Source: Bradyrhizobium sp. WBAH42
Lineage (GTDB): Bacteria; Pseudomonadota; Alphaproteobacteria; Rhizobiales; Xanthobacteraceae
Length of the DNA: 64,000 nucleotides
Assembly: GCF_024585265.1 (NCBI RefSeq)
Contig: NZ_CP036533.1
Coordinates: 3,915,001-3,979,000 of the forward strand
Direction: 5' to 3'
Shown: positions 16,285 to 26,347 of the stretch, in pieces
Layout of the letters: the number at the start of each line of letters is the position of its first letter
How positions within the stretch are numbered: position 1 is the first letter of the stretch
The notes under the pieces: model-generated
Databases searched by the model: none
Told to the model about the DNA's origin: nothing
What the model saw: the letters and a program-made list of their open reading frames with translations, nothing else
Translations under genes and position numbers: made by a program

Positions 16285-17595
16285 GTGAAACATGTCCTGG
16301 GCGCCGTCTGCGGCGCGTCTGTCCTGCTGGCCGTCCCTGCGATGGCCGAAACGACCCTGACCATCGCCACCGTCAACAATGGCGACATGATCCGCATGCA
16401 GGGGTTGACGGGCGAGTTCACCAAGAAGAACCCCGACATCACCGTGAAGTGGGTGACGCTGGAGGAGAACGTGCTGCGCCAGCGCGTCACCACCGACATC
16501 GCCACCAAGGGCGGCCAGTTCGACGTGCTCACCATCGGCACCTACGAGGTGCCGATCTGGGCCAAGAAGGGCTGGCTGGTGCCGCTCGCCAATCTCGGTG
16601 CCGATTACGACGTCGCCGACCTTCTGCCCAAGATCAAGGACGCGGTCTCCGCCGACGGCAAGCTCTACGCCGCGCCATTCTACGGCGAGAGCTCGATGGT
16701 GATGTACCGCACCGATCTGTTCGAGAAGGCCGGCCTGAAGATGCCGGAAAAGCCGAGCTGGGACTTCGTGATCGACGCCGCCAAGAAGCTGACGGACAAG
16801 AGTGCCGGCACCTACGGCATCTGCCTGCGCGGCAAGGCGGGCTGGGGCGAGAACATGGCGTTCCTCTCGGCGATGGCCAATTCCTACGGCGCGCGCTGGT
16901 TCGACGAGAACTGGCAGCCCCAGTTCAATACGCCGGAATGGAAGACGACGCTCACGACCTACGTGAACCTGATGAAGGAAGCCGGCCCTCCCGGCGCGAG
17001 CTCCAACGGCTTCAACGAGAATCTGGCGCTGTTCAACGCCGGAAAATGCGCGATGTGGATCGACGCCACGGTCGCGGCGTCCTTCGTCACCAACCCGAAG
17101 GATTCCAAGGTTGCCGACAAGGTCGGCTTCGCGCTCGCGCCCAACACCGGCCTCGGCAAGAACGCCAACTGGTTGTGGGCCTGGAATCTCGCAATCCCGG
17201 CCGGCTCCAAGAAGACGGAAGCTGCCGAGAAGTTCATCGCCTGGGCGACCAGCAAGGACTACACCAAGCTGGTGGCGTCGAAGGAGGGCTGGGCCAACGT
17301 GCCGCCGGGTACGCGCACCTCGCTCTACCAGAACGATGAGTACCTGAAGGTCGCGCCGTTCGCGAAACTGACGCTGGCCTCGATCGACGCCGCCGATCCC
17401 AACAAGCCGACGGTGAAGCCCGTTCCTTACGTCGGCGTGCAATACGCCGCGATCCCTGAATTCCAGGGCATCGGCACGCAAGTGGGCCAGCAGTTCTCGG
17501 CGGCGCTTGCAGGATCGATGACCGTCGATGCAGCGCTCACGGCTGCGCAGTCTGCTACCGAGCGCGAGATGAAGCGCGCCGGCTACATCAAGTGA
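16285..17595 (+). CDS. smoE: SmoE-type polyol (sorbitol/mannitol) periplasmic binding protein
   Basis: A 436-residue family 1 extracellular solute-binding protein. A signal peptide ends at VPAMA (residues about 1-22). The mature part has the SmoE-like pattern: ITVKWVTLEENVLRQRVTTD, DVLTIGTYEVPIWAKKGWL, and the C-terminal VGVQYAAIPEFQGIGTQVGQ. The GTG start follows GAGGGGAGGT. It delivers polyols to the SmoFG permeases encoded next. The palindromic operator stands directly upstream and a hairpin directly downstream. Substrate is assigned from resemblance to Rhodobacter SmoE and the adjoining polyol dehydrogenase. Confidence 0.9.
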   Translation: MKHVLGAVCGASVLLAVPAMAETTLTIATVNNGDMIRMQGLTGEFTKKNPDITVKWVTLEENVLRQRVTTDIATKGGQFDVLTIGTYEVPIWAKKGWLVPLANLGADYDVADLLPKIKDAVSADGKLYAAPFYGESSMVMYRTDLFEKAGLKMPEKPSWDFVIDAAKKLTDKSAGTYGICLRGKAGWGENMAFLSAMANSYGARWFDENWQPQFNTPEWKTTLTTYVNLMKEAGPPGASSNGFNENLALFNAGKCAMWIDATVAASFVTNPKDSKVADKVGFALAPNTGLGKNANWLWAWNLAIPAGSKKTEAAEKFIAWATSKDYTKLVASKEGWANVPPGTRTSLYQNDEYLKVAPFAKLTLASIDAADPNKPTVKPVPYVGVQYAAIPEFQGIGTQVGQQFSAALAGSMTVDAALTAAQSATEREMKRAGYIK

Positions 17596-17623
17596 ACCCG
17601 AGCTCTCCCTGAGCTCAAACTTG

Positions 17624-17650
17624 CGGCCATCCATCCTTGCTGGATGGCCG
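17624..17650 (+). terminator. Intercistronic hairpin between smoE and smoF
   Basis: CGGCCATCCA - TCCTTGC - TGGATGGCCG is a perfect 10-bp stem with a 7-base loop, 28 bases after the smoE stop and 29 bases before the smoF start. Such hairpins after a binding-protein gene commonly stabilise its message or dampen transcription of the permease genes. Confidence 0.65.
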
Positions 17651-17679
17651 TCTTCTTCCTCCGAGCGGAGCGCCAAGAA

Positions 17680-18552
17680 ATGGCAACCCGGCAGACGCAG
17701 TTTCTTGCGCGGTCGCTCCTGACCCCCGCCGTCGGGCTGCTGTTCATCTGGATGATCGTCCCGCTGGCGCTGACGATCTATTTCTCGACGCTGCACTACA
17801 GCCTGCTCGATCCCGGTTCGGAATCGTTCGTCGGCCTCGAAAACTTCCGCTACTTCCTCACCGATCCCGCTTTTCTGGCCTCGCTCCAAAACACGCTGGT
17901 GCTGGTCGGCTCGGTGCTGGCGCTGACGATCCTGCTCGGCATTCCGCTGGCGCTGCTGATGGACCAACCCGTGATCGGCCGCAATTTCGTCCGGCTGATG
18001 GTGATTGCGCCGTTCTTCGTGATGCCGACGGTGAGCGCGCTGGTCTGGAAGAACCTGTTGATGCATCCGGTGTCCGGGCTGTTCGCCTGGCTCGCCTCGC
18101 TGTTCGGCCTGACGCCGATCGATTGGTTCAACGACGTGCCGCTGTTTGCGGTGATCCTGATCGTGACCTGGCAATGGCTGCCGTTCGCGACGCTGATCCT
18201 GCTGACGGCGCTGCAATCGCTCGACGAGGAGCAAAAGGAGGCCGCCGAGATGGACGGCGCGAGCGCCATCTCAACCTTCATCTACATCACGCTGCCGCAC
18301 CTGGCGCGTCCCATCACCGTGGTGATCCTGATCGAGACCATCTTCCTGCTCACGGTGTTCGCCGAGATCTTCGTCACCACGGGCGGCGGGCCCGGCCTGC
18401 AGACCACCAACATCGCCTTCCTGATCTATTCGCAGGCGCTGATCCAGTTCGACGTCGGCAGCGCCTCCGCGGGCGGTCTCGTCGCGGTGGTGATCGCCAA
18501 CGTCGTCGCCTTCTTCCTCGTCCGCATCGTCGGCCGCAATCTGGAGGCTTGA
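17680..18552 (+). CDS. smoF: Polyol ABC transporter permease, SmoF type
   Basis: A 290-residue six-span inner-membrane permease of the MalF/SmoF type. The first span is near residues 18-40 ([18 protein letters not shown]). The EAA loop that docks on the ATPase is [18 protein letters not shown] followed by [13 protein letters not shown] at 17680 is chosen because the frame upstream lies inside the intercistronic hairpin, and a GCGGAGCG stretch precedes the ATG. It pairs with the SmoG-type permease encoded 3 bases downstream. Confidence 0.92.
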   Translation: MATRQTQFLARSLLTPAVGLLFIWMIVPLALTIYFSTLHYSLLDPGSESFVGLENFRYFLTDPAFLASLQNTLVLVGSVLALTILLGIPLALLMDQPVIGRNFVRLMVIAPFFVMPTVSALVWKNLLMHPVSGLFAWLASLFGLTPIDWFNDVPLFAVILIVTWQWLPFATLILLTALQSLDEEQKEAAEMDGASAISTFIYITLPHLARPITVVILIETIFLLTVFAEIFVTTGGGPGLQTTNIAFLIYSQALIQFDVGSASAGGLVAVVIANVVAFFLVRIVGRNLEA

Positions 18553-18555
18553 AGC

Positions 18556-19386
18556 ATGGCGCGGATGGCGACGAGACAACGGGTGGTCATCTCGACGATC
18601 GGAGCGTGGCTGTTCGGCTTCCTGATCTTCTTTCCGATCCTGTGGATGGGGTTGGCGAGCTTCAAGACCGAGCTCGAGGCCTTCGCGATCCCGCCATCCT
18701 TCCTGTTCTTCCACTGGACCACGGAAAACTACGCGACGGTGCAGGAGCGCAGCGATTATCTGCACCACGCGATGAACTCGATCATCATCGCCGGCGGCTC
18801 GACGCTCATTGCGCTGTTGATCGCCATTCCCGCGGCCTGGTCGATGGCGTTTTCGCCGACCAAGCGCACCAAGGACGTCCTGCTCTGGATGCTCTCGACC
18901 AAGATGATGCCGCCGGTCGGCGTGCTGGTGCCGATCTACCTGATTTACAAGAGCTTCGGCCTGCTCGATTCCCGCATCGGCCTCGTCTTCATCCTGTGTC
19001 TCGGCAACTTGCCGATCGTCATCTGGATGCTCTTCACCTATTTCAAGGAGATCCCGCGCGACATTCTCGAAGCCGCGCGCATGGACGGCGCCACGATCGG
19101 CCGCGAGCTCGTCTACGTGCTGACGCCGATGGCGATTCCGGGGCTGGCGTCCACGCTGCTGCTCAATCTGATCCTGGCCTGGAACGAGGCGTTCTGGACG
19201 CTGAACCTGTCGACTTCGAGCGCTGCGCCGCTGACCACGTTCATCGCATCCTATTCCAGCCCCGAAGGGCTGTTCTGGGCAAAGCTGTCGGCGGCCTCGA
19301 CGCTGGCGATCGCGCCCATTCTCGTCCTCGGTTGGTTCAGCCAGAAGCAACTCGTGCGCGGGCTCACCTTCGGTGCGGTGAAGTAG
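18556..19386 (+). CDS. smoG: Polyol ABC transporter permease, SmoG type
   Basis: A 276-residue permease of the MalG/SmoG type with about six spans, the first at residues about 12-34 ([20 protein letters not shown]). The EAA loop reads [20 protein letters not shown] followed by [11 protein letters not shown]. It starts 3 bases after smoF and ends 8 bases before smoK, so the four transporter genes are one unit. Together with SmoF it forms the membrane pore for polyol uptake. Confidence 0.93.
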   Translation: MARMATRQRVVISTIGAWLFGFLIFFPILWMGLASFKTELEAFAIPPSFLFFHWTTENYATVQERSDYLHHAMNSIIIAGGSTLIALLIAIPAAWSMAFSPTKRTKDVLLWMLSTKMMPPVGVLVPIYLIYKSFGLLDSRIGLVFILCLGNLPIVIWMLFTYFKEIPRDILEAARMDGATIGRELVYVLTPMAIPGLASTLLLNLILAWNEAFWTLNLSTSSAAPLTTFIASYSSPEGLFWAKLSAASTLAIAPILVLGWFSQKQLVRGLTFGAVK

Positions 19387-19394
19387 AGGGGATC

Positions 19395-20402
<1,008 letters not shown>

Positions 20403-20422
20403 CAAGAAACGGAAAGACGATC

Positions 20423-21196
20423 ATGTATCTGGAAAAGTTCAGGCTGAGCGGCAAGACCGCGTTCATCACCGGCGGCGGGCAGGGCATTGGCCTCGCCTGC
20501 GCGGAGGCGCTGGCGGAGGCCGGCGCGAAGGTCATCATCGGCGACCGCGACGGCAAGGTCGCCGATAGCGCAAAAGCCAGCCTGAAGGCGAAGGGCTATG
20601 ACACCGAGACCGCAATCATGGACGTCACCGACACCAAACGCGTGGCCGAGGTGGCAAATGATCTCGTCGCCCGCCATGGCAAGGTCGACATCCTCGTCAA
20701 CAATGCCGGCATCGCGCGCAGCGAGACGCCGGCCGAGACCGTCACCGACGAGCACTGGCTCAACGTCATCGACGTCAATCTCAACGGCACCTTCTGGTGC
20801 TGCCGCGAGTTCGGCAAGCACATGCTCAAGGCGAAGAGCGGCGCCATCGTCAATGTCGGCTCGATGAGCGGCTTCATCGTCAATAAGCCGCAGGAGCAGT
20901 GCTTCTACAACGCCTCCAAGGCCGCGGTGCACCATCTGACCAAGTCGCTGGCCGCCGAATGGGGCGCGCGCGGCATCCGCGTCAATGCGGTGGCCCCGAC
21001 CTATATCGAGACGCCGCTCAACGCCTTCGTGAAGAGCAATCCGAAGATGTACGACGCCTGGATCGGTGGAACCCCGATGGCGCGGATGGGGCAGGTCGAG
21101 GAGATCGCCTCCGTCGTCCTGTTCCTCTCATCCGAGGCCGCGAGCCTGATGACCGGCAGCATCGTGCTGGTGGATGGCGGCTACACTTGCTGGTAG
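20423..21196 (+). CDS. SDR polyol dehydrogenase (sorbitol/xylitol type)
   Basis: A 257-residue classical short-chain dehydrogenase/reductase that would oxidise an imported polyol to a ketose (for example sorbitol to fructose). NAD-binding GGGQGIG lies near residue 15, NNAG near residue 93. The catalytic set is Ser in VNVGSMSG plus Tyr and Lys in FYNASKAAVHH. It follows the transporter ATPase by 20 bases and precedes an FGGY kinase, as in sorbitol operons with SmoS. The acidic residue in IIGDRD after strand 2 suggests NAD rather than NADP. The exact polyol cannot be decided. Confidence 0.9.
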   Translation: MYLEKFRLSGKTAFITGGGQGIGLACAEALAEAGAKVIIGDRDGKVADSAKASLKAKGYDTETAIMDVTDTKRVAEVANDLVARHGKVDILVNNAGIARSETPAETVTDEHWLNVIDVNLNGTFWCCREFGKHMLKAKSGAIVNVGSMSGFIVNKPQEQCFYNASKAAVHHLTKSLAAEWGARGIRVNAVAPTYIETPLNAFVKSNPKMYDAWIGGTPMARMGQVEEIASVVLFLSSEAASLMTGSIVLVDGGYTCW

Positions 21197-21235
21197 GCTT
21201 ACGTCAAAACGGACGGAAAGCGACCGGGAGCGACA

Positions 21236-22882
21236 ATGCCGCGAGCGTATATCGGCGTCGACGTGGGGACCACGAGCACGCGTGCAGGGGTGTTTGACGA
21301 GGCCGGCACACTGCTCGCGACGGCCCGGCATCCGATCAGGATCTGGCACGAGGCCGGCGATATCGTCGAGCAGTCGTCAGAGGACATCTGGAAGGCCTGC
21401 GTCAAATCGGTGCGGGCGGCGATGGCGGAAGCTGCCGTCGCCCCCGACAGCATTGGCGGCATCGGTTTCGACGCCACCTGTTCCCTCGTGGCGCTCGATC
21501 CGCAAGGCGAGCCGCTCACCGTCAGTGCGTCCGGCGAGGCGCAGCGCAACGTCATCGTCTGGATGGATCACCGCGCCACGGCCGAGGCGCGGCTGATCAA
21601 CGAGACCGAGGACGCCGTGCTGCGCTATGTCGGCGGCTCGATCTCGCCGGAGATGGAGATGCCGAAGCTGCTCTGGCTGAAGCGGCATCTGCGCGCGAGT
21701 TTCAATGCCGCCGGTCACTTCTTCGATCTGGCAGACTATCTGACCTGGCGCGCGACCGGGGCGCTGCAGCGCTCGACCTGCACCGTCACCTGCAAATGGA
21801 ACTATCTCGCCCATGACGGCGGCGGCTGGAGCGCGCCGTTCTTCAAGCGCATTGGCCTGTCGGACTTCGTCACCGAACAATACGCGCGCATCGGCACCGA
21901 GATCGTTGCGCCCGGTACGCGCCTCGGCGCCGGGCTCACGCCGGCAGCAGCAGTCGAGCTCGGCCTCGCTCCGGGCATCCCGGTCGGCGCCTCCCTGATC
22001 GACGCCCATGCCGGCGGCATCGGCGCGATCGGCGGCCGCGACGGATCGGGGGGCGCGAGCGATGTCAGCGACCGTCTCGCCTACATCATGGGAACGTCGG
22101 CCTGCATCATGGCGACGACGAAGGAGCCGTGCTTCGTGCCGGGCGTGTGGGGCCCCTATTATTCCGGCATGGTGCCGGAGTTCTGGCTCAACGAAGGCGG
22201 GCAGTCCGCCGCGGGCGCTGCGATCGATCATCTCCTCAAGTCGCATCCTGGCCATGGCGAGGCGAGCGCGGCGGCGCGCAGTGAGGGCCTCGATCTCATC
22301 GATTTCCTCGAGCGCCGCATCATCGCGCGCGCCGGCGATGCCAGCGGCGCCGCGCTGCTGGCGCGCGACGTCCACGTGCTCCCGGAATTCATCGGCAATC
22401 GCTCGCCTTATGCCGACCCTGACACGCGCGCGGTGATCGCGGGCCTCGATCTCGACACCGACATCGCCTCGATGGAACGGCTGTTCGTTGCCGGTCTCTG
22501 CGGTCTTGCCTATGGTCTCGCCGAGGTGATCGAGGCGTTTGCCGCGCATGGGGTCCGCTCCAGCATCATGATCATGGGCGGCGGCGCCAGCCGCAGCCCG
22601 CTAGTTCGCCAAATCATGGCGGATACCACCGGCCTCACGGTTGCGTTGCCGCAAACGAAAGAGCCGGTCCTGCTGGGCGCCGCGATGCTCGGGGCGGTCG
22701 CCGGCGGCGCCTATGCCTCGATCGGCGAGACCATGGCAAAAATGTCGGCGCTGGGGCGCAAGAGCGAGCCGACCGCGCCCGACATGGCCGCATTTCACAC
22801 CCGCAAGCGCGAGGTCTACAAGCTGCTGCGCGAGGTCGATCGCGGCAGCCGCGCGGCGATGAGCAGTGTCGCGAGAGGTTGA
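21236..22882 (+). CDS. FGGY-family pentulose kinase (ribulokinase-like)
   Basis: A 548-residue FGGY sugar kinase, the length of the ribulokinase branch rather than glycerol kinase. It opens with YIGVDVGTTSTRAGVFD, the phosphate-binding motif of the acetate kinase/actin fold. FDATCSLVAL and VWMDHRATAEA are substrate-side blocks. The adenosine-binding loop is MIMGGGASRSPLVRQIMAD followed by the FGGY-like KEPVLLGAAMLGAV. It probably phosphorylates a ketopentose (ribulose or xylulose) made from ribitol, arabitol or xylitol. Its presence next to a PfkB kinase suggests the operon handles both pentitols and hexitols. Confidence 0.87.
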   Translation: MPRAYIGVDVGTTSTRAGVFDEAGTLLATARHPIRIWHEAGDIVEQSSEDIWKACVKSVRAAMAEAAVAPDSIGGIGFDATCSLVALDPQGEPLTVSASGEAQRNVIVWMDHRATAEARLINETEDAVLRYVGGSISPEMEMPKLLWLKRHLRASFNAAGHFFDLADYLTWRATGALQRSTCTVTCKWNYLAHDGGGWSAPFFKRIGLSDFVTEQYARIGTEIVAPGTRLGAGLTPAAAVELGLAPGIPVGASLIDAHAGGIGAIGGRDGSGGASDVSDRLAYIMGTSACIMATTKEPCFVPGVWGPYYSGMVPEFWLNEGGQSAAGAAIDHLLKSHPGHGEASAAARSEGLDLIDFLERRIIARAGDASGAALLARDVHVLPEFIGNRSPYADPDTRAVIAGLDLDTDIASMERLFVAGLCGLAYGLAEVIEAFAAHGVRSSIMIMGGGASRSPLVRQIMADTTGLTVALPQTKEPVLLGAAMLGAVAGGAYASIGETMAKMSALGRKSEPTAPDMAAFHTRKREVYKLLREVDRGSRAAMSSVARG

Positions 22883-22887
22883 AAGAC

Positions 22888-23823
22888 ATGCTGATTGCCT
22901 GCGGCGATGCGCTGATCGATTTCGTGCCGACGCGAAACGTCGACGGACGCGAGGCCGTGATGCCCGCGGTCGGCGGCTCCTGCCTGAATGTCGCGATCGG
23001 CATGGCGCGGCTGGGTGCGCCGACCGGCTTTGTCGGCGGCATCTCGACCGACCTGTTCGGGCGCATGATCGCCGACCATGCCACCGCATCGAACGTCGCG
23101 CTCGATCTCGCCACCCGCAGCGACCACCAGACCACGCTCGCCTTTGTCCGTATTGTCGCAGGCGAATCGCACTACGCCTTCTACGACGCCGAGACCGCGA
23201 CCCGGAGCTGGACGTACCGCCGCGGCACAGTTCCTTTCGACACGATTGAAGCTCTCCATATCGGCTCGACCACGCTGGTCAACGACCTTGGTGCGGCCGA
23301 GACCAAGGCGCTGATTGCGGACGCGCGGGCGTCGACCACGATCTCCTTCGATCCGAACTGCCGACCGAACCTCGTCAAGGACAAGCCCGCGTATCTCGCT
23401 AGCATGGCCGAGTTCGCCGGAAGCGCCGATCTCATCAAGATGTCGGACGTCGATTTCGCCTATCTGTTCGGCGAGGAGCCTTGTCAGCAGCGCGCGAACA
23501 CATTGCTGGCGCAGGGCACGAGCCTTGTCGTCATCACCCGCGGCAACAACGGCGCCATCGCCTGGCATGCGCGAGCAGGCCAGATTGAAGTCGCTGCGCC
23601 CAAGGTCGAGGTGGCCGACACGATTGGCGCTGGCGACAGCTTTCAGGCGGCGCTGCTGTTCGCCCTGTACAAGCAGGGCCGCATCACCCGGCCGCGATTG
23701 AAGGACATCGGCGCGGACGAGCTCCGCCGTGCGCTGTCCTTTGCGGCCAATTGTGCCGGCCTGACCTGCACGCGTCCGGGTGCCGATCCGCCCTGGAGCC
23801 ACGAGATCCATTGGAGCTGGTAG
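22888..23823 (+). CDS. PfkB-family carbohydrate kinase (probable fructokinase)
   Basis: A 311-residue ribokinase-fold kinase. It begins MLIACGDALIDFVP and has the substrate-side block GGSCLNVAIGMARLGAP. The ATP and anion-hole motif DTIGAGDSFQAALLF near residue 246 includes the catalytic Asp. ATG at 22888 follows GAGAGG at a normal distance; the TTG at 22879 is rejected. In a sorbitol/mannitol operon the expected reaction is fructose to fructose 6-phosphate. It closes the polyol unit, 6 bases from the convergent LysR gene. Confidence 0.88.
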   Translation: MLIACGDALIDFVPTRNVDGREAVMPAVGGSCLNVAIGMARLGAPTGFVGGISTDLFGRMIADHATASNVALDLATRSDHQTTLAFVRIVAGESHYAFYDAETATRSWTYRRGTVPFDTIEALHIGSTTLVNDLGAAETKALIADARASTTISFDPNCRPNLVKDKPAYLASMAEFAGSADLIKMSDVDFAYLFGEEPCQQRANTLLAQGTSLVVITRGNNGAIAWHARAGQIEVAAPKVEVADTIGAGDSFQAALLFALYKQGRITRPRLKDIGADELRRALSFAANCAGLTCTRPGADPPWSHEIHWSW

Positions 23824-23829
23824 TCCGCG

Positions 23830-24717
23830 TCACATCCGCGCGACGGCCTTCTCGGCACATTTCAGGAAGGTTCCGATCAGTGGACTTTGCGAGTCCCGCC
23901 GCCAACAGACTGCAACGTCGAGGGAGTCGGCGACGTCACGCAGGGGTCTGAACACGACTCCGCGTGGCGCGCCGAGCTGTGCGCAGGCCGGCAGGATGGC
24001 GAGACCTTCACCGGCCAGGACCAGGCTCATCGCCGAATGCACCGTCTCCACCCGGCTGGCGATCGGCATCACCACTTGGTGCCGACGCAACAAGGGGACG
24101 ACCGCCGAGGAGGCGGGTCCATGGTCCGGATGCGGCAGTGCGATCAGCGGACAGCCCTGCAGCCGGGCCATCGGCACGGAGCTCAAGCGGGCGAGGGGCG
24201 AGCGGATCGGCATGGCGAGCTTGAAAGGCTGTGCCCCGATTTTTGCCACCTGGATCTCGGGATGATTGATTGCGGGCATGCACAGCGCGACCGTGACGCT
24301 GCGGTCGAGCACGCGGGCCTCGCGCGTCGAGGCGCTGAGTTCGGCGAAGCTGAGGTCGACGCCGGGAACCGCGCGGCGCAATTCGGGGATGAGCCGCGGC
24401 AGCATCGCATTCGCCAGCACGAACATGTAGCCCACCGACAACCGGCCGCGCCGTCCCGAAGCAACCGCGCGCGCGGCTTCGGCGCCGTCGGCCGCCAGCG
24501 CCAGCGCTTCGCTGGCGCGCGCCAGCAACGCCTGGCCCGCCTCGGTCAGATCCATGCCTCGGGTGCCGCGGCGGAACAGCGGCGCGCCGATCTCGGCCTC
24601 GAGCTTGCGGATCTGGACCGAGAGCGGCGGCTGCGCCATCCGGAGCCGCTCGGCGGCCTTGCCGATGCTGCGCGCCTCGGCGACGGCGACGAAATAGCGG
24701 AGCCGGCGAAGATCCAT
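23830..24717 (-). CDS. LysR-family transcriptional regulator of the amidase/transporter locus
   Basis: A 295-residue LysR regulator. The N-terminal winged helix reads MDLRRLRYFVAVAEA then KAAERLRMAQPPLSVQIRKLE, followed by the periplasmic-binding-like effector domain. The start at 24717 is the usual MDLRRLRYF; an ATG two codons earlier overlaps a palindromic LysR-box. The long frame further upstream covers the divergent amidase and is a shadow. It is divergent from the amidase and dipeptide-type ABC genes, so it probably controls them in response to an amide or related compound. Confidence 0.9.
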   Translation of the reverse strand: MDLRRLRYFVAVAEARSIGKAAERLRMAQPPLSVQIRKLEAEIGAPLFRRGTRGMDLTEAGQALLARASEALALAADGAEAARAVASGRRGRLSVGYMFVLANAMLPRLIPELRRAVPGVDLSFAELSASTREARVLDRSVTVALCMPAINHPEIQVAKIGAQPFKLAMPIRSPLARLSSVPMARLQGCPLIALPHPDHGPASSAVVPLLRRHQVVMPIASRVETVHSAMSLVLAGEGLAILPACAQLGAPRGVVFRPLRDVADSLDVAVCWRRDSQSPLIGTFLKCAEKAVARM

Positions 24718-24721
24718 TGGC

Positions 24722-24736
24722 ATACCGAGAGCGTAT
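24722..24736. promoter_or_regulatory. LysR-type operator (ATAC-N7-GTAT)
   Basis: ATACCGAGAGCGTAT is an exact ATAC-N7-GTAT, the symmetric LysR-family box known for BenM/CatM-type regulators. It lies immediately before the LysR coding start and 106 bases before the amidase start, the layout of an autoregulated divergent LysR promoter. Confidence 0.55.
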
Positions 24737-24841
24737 GGGTTGGCCACAAAAATCGTATTGGACGGCGAGTTAACAAAACTGTCATTCTCGCTGTCAATGT
24801 CTTCGGGCCAATGGCGGCCCGCTTCGGAGCGTGATGTGACG

Positions 24842-26263
24842 ATGAACGGCGATCCCTGTCTGTTGTCCGCAACCGAGCTGCGCGGTCTCATTGCGGCAAG
24901 GCGGATATCGCCGGTCGAGCTCACCCGCGCCGTACTTGCCCGCGCCGAGGCGCGCCAGCCCGAATTGAATTGCTTCATCACTCTGTGCGGTGACGAGGCG
25001 ATCGCAGCGGCGCGCGACGCCGAGCGCAAGGTGATGGCGGGCGAACCGCTCGGCCTACTGCACGGCCTCCCCGTCACCGTCAAGGACATCGTCAACACCA
25101 AGGGCGTCAAGACCACCTTTGGCGCTGTTCCCTACAAGAACAATGTGCCGACCGAGGATGCCGTCGCCGTCGCACGGTTGCGCAGCGCAGGCGCGATCCT
25201 GATCGGCAAGACCACGACGCCTGAGTTCGGCAGCAAGTGCCTCACCGATTCACCTTTGTTCGGTCGGACCCGCAATGCGTGGGACGCCTGCCGTTCCTCC
25301 GGCGGCTCCAGCGGTGGCGCGGCGGTCGCTGTCGCCAGCGGCATCGCTCCGCTGGCGATTGCTACCGACGGCGGCGGCTCGACGCGCATTCCGGCGGCCT
25401 GCAACGGCGTGGTGGGTCTGAAGCAGAGCAACGGCGTGATCCCGCACAGCCAGGCCCTCGACGTCTTCGGCAACCAGACCTATGTCACGCCGACCACCCG
25501 TACCGTCGCCGACACCGCGTTGATGATGCAGGCGATGGCGGGCGAAGATCCTATCGATCCCTGGTCGATCGGCGTGCCCGTGCCTGACTTCATCGGCATC
25601 GCCGCACCGCGCGGCGATTTGCGCGGGATAAGGATTCTGTACTGCCTGACGCCGCCGGGCCGTCCGGTCTCCGCCGAAGTCGCCGCCAGTTTCAAGGCGA
25701 GCCTCGACCGGCTGGCCGGATTAGGGGCCGAGCTCGAGGAATTCTCCGGCGAGGGCTTCGACATCGAGCCGATCTGGCGCGCCATCAACCACACCGTCTG
25801 GCGCACGCGCTTTGCCAAGCTTGCGGCCGAGCATGGGGGCGAGCTGAGCGAGGCTTTTCTCAAGCAGCTCGCGCTCGCCAGCGAAGTCAGCGGCGTCGAT
25901 TATCAGGAGGCGATGTTCGCGCGCACCGCGTTGTTCCGCCGCGTGCAATCGCTGCTTGCGCGCGGTCACCTCCTGGCGATGCCGACCCTGTCGCGCACCG
26001 CGTTGCCGATCAAGCAGGACCTGTTCGGCAGCATCGAGATCGATGGCAGGCACTACGACAGCGTCCGGCCGCATTGGTTCCCCTGGACCATGCCGTTCAA
26101 CATGACCGGCCATCCCGCGATCAGCCTTCCCTCGGGCTTTGCCCGCGACGGGCTGCCGATCGGGCTTCAGCTGGTCGGCCGCTTCCGGGCCGACGCGGAA
26201 TTGCTGCGCGTGAGCGCACTGTTCGAGGCGTCAAGCGATCTTCTGTCCCGCTGGCCGGCTTGA
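24842..26263 (+). CDS. Amidase (amidase signature family)
   Basis: A 473-residue amidase-signature hydrolase acting on a C-N amide bond. The Ser-cisSer-Lys triad is visible: the Lys in LPVTVKDIV at about residue 81, and the serines in SSGGSSGGAAVAVASG and DGGGSTRIPAACNG. ATG at 24842 is preferred; the frame upstream reads through the divergent control region. It is divergent from a LysR gene and followed by a peptide/nickel-type ABC transporter, with a second amidase at the far end. This suggests import and hydrolysis of an amide or acylated amino compound. The substrate cannot be read from sequence. Confidence 0.9.
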   Translation: MNGDPCLLSATELRGLIAARRISPVELTRAVLARAEARQPELNCFITLCGDEAIAAARDAERKVMAGEPLGLLHGLPVTVKDIVNTKGVKTTFGAVPYKNNVPTEDAVAVARLRSAGAILIGKTTTPEFGSKCLTDSPLFGRTRNAWDACRSSGGSSGGAAVAVASGIAPLAIATDGGGSTRIPAACNGVVGLKQSNGVIPHSQALDVFGNQTYVTPTTRTVADTALMMQAMAGEDPIDPWSIGVPVPDFIGIAAPRGDLRGIRILYCLTPPGRPVSAEVAASFKASLDRLAGLGAELEEFSGEGFDIEPIWRAINHTVWRTRFAKLAAEHGGELSEAFLKQLALASEVSGVDYQEAMFARTALFRRVQSLLARGHLLAMPTLSRTALPIKQDLFGSIEIDGRHYDSVRPHWFPWTMPFNMTGHPAISLPSGFARDGLPIGLQLVGRFRADAELLRVSALFEASSDLLSRWPA

Positions 26264-26347
26264 GGAGATGGGCGTGCAGCAAAGAGCTTGCTTAAGGCGT
26301 CCGGACATGTTGATCGTGGCGTTGGTGAGCACTGAAGCCGAGCGCGC

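Noticed and set aside
14335..18234. Minus-strand frame of about 1300 codons across the HAD, SorC and smoE genes
   Set aside because: Composition is Arg/His/Asp/Gln-rich and low complexity, and it is antisense to well recognised genes. It is a shadow of codon bias.
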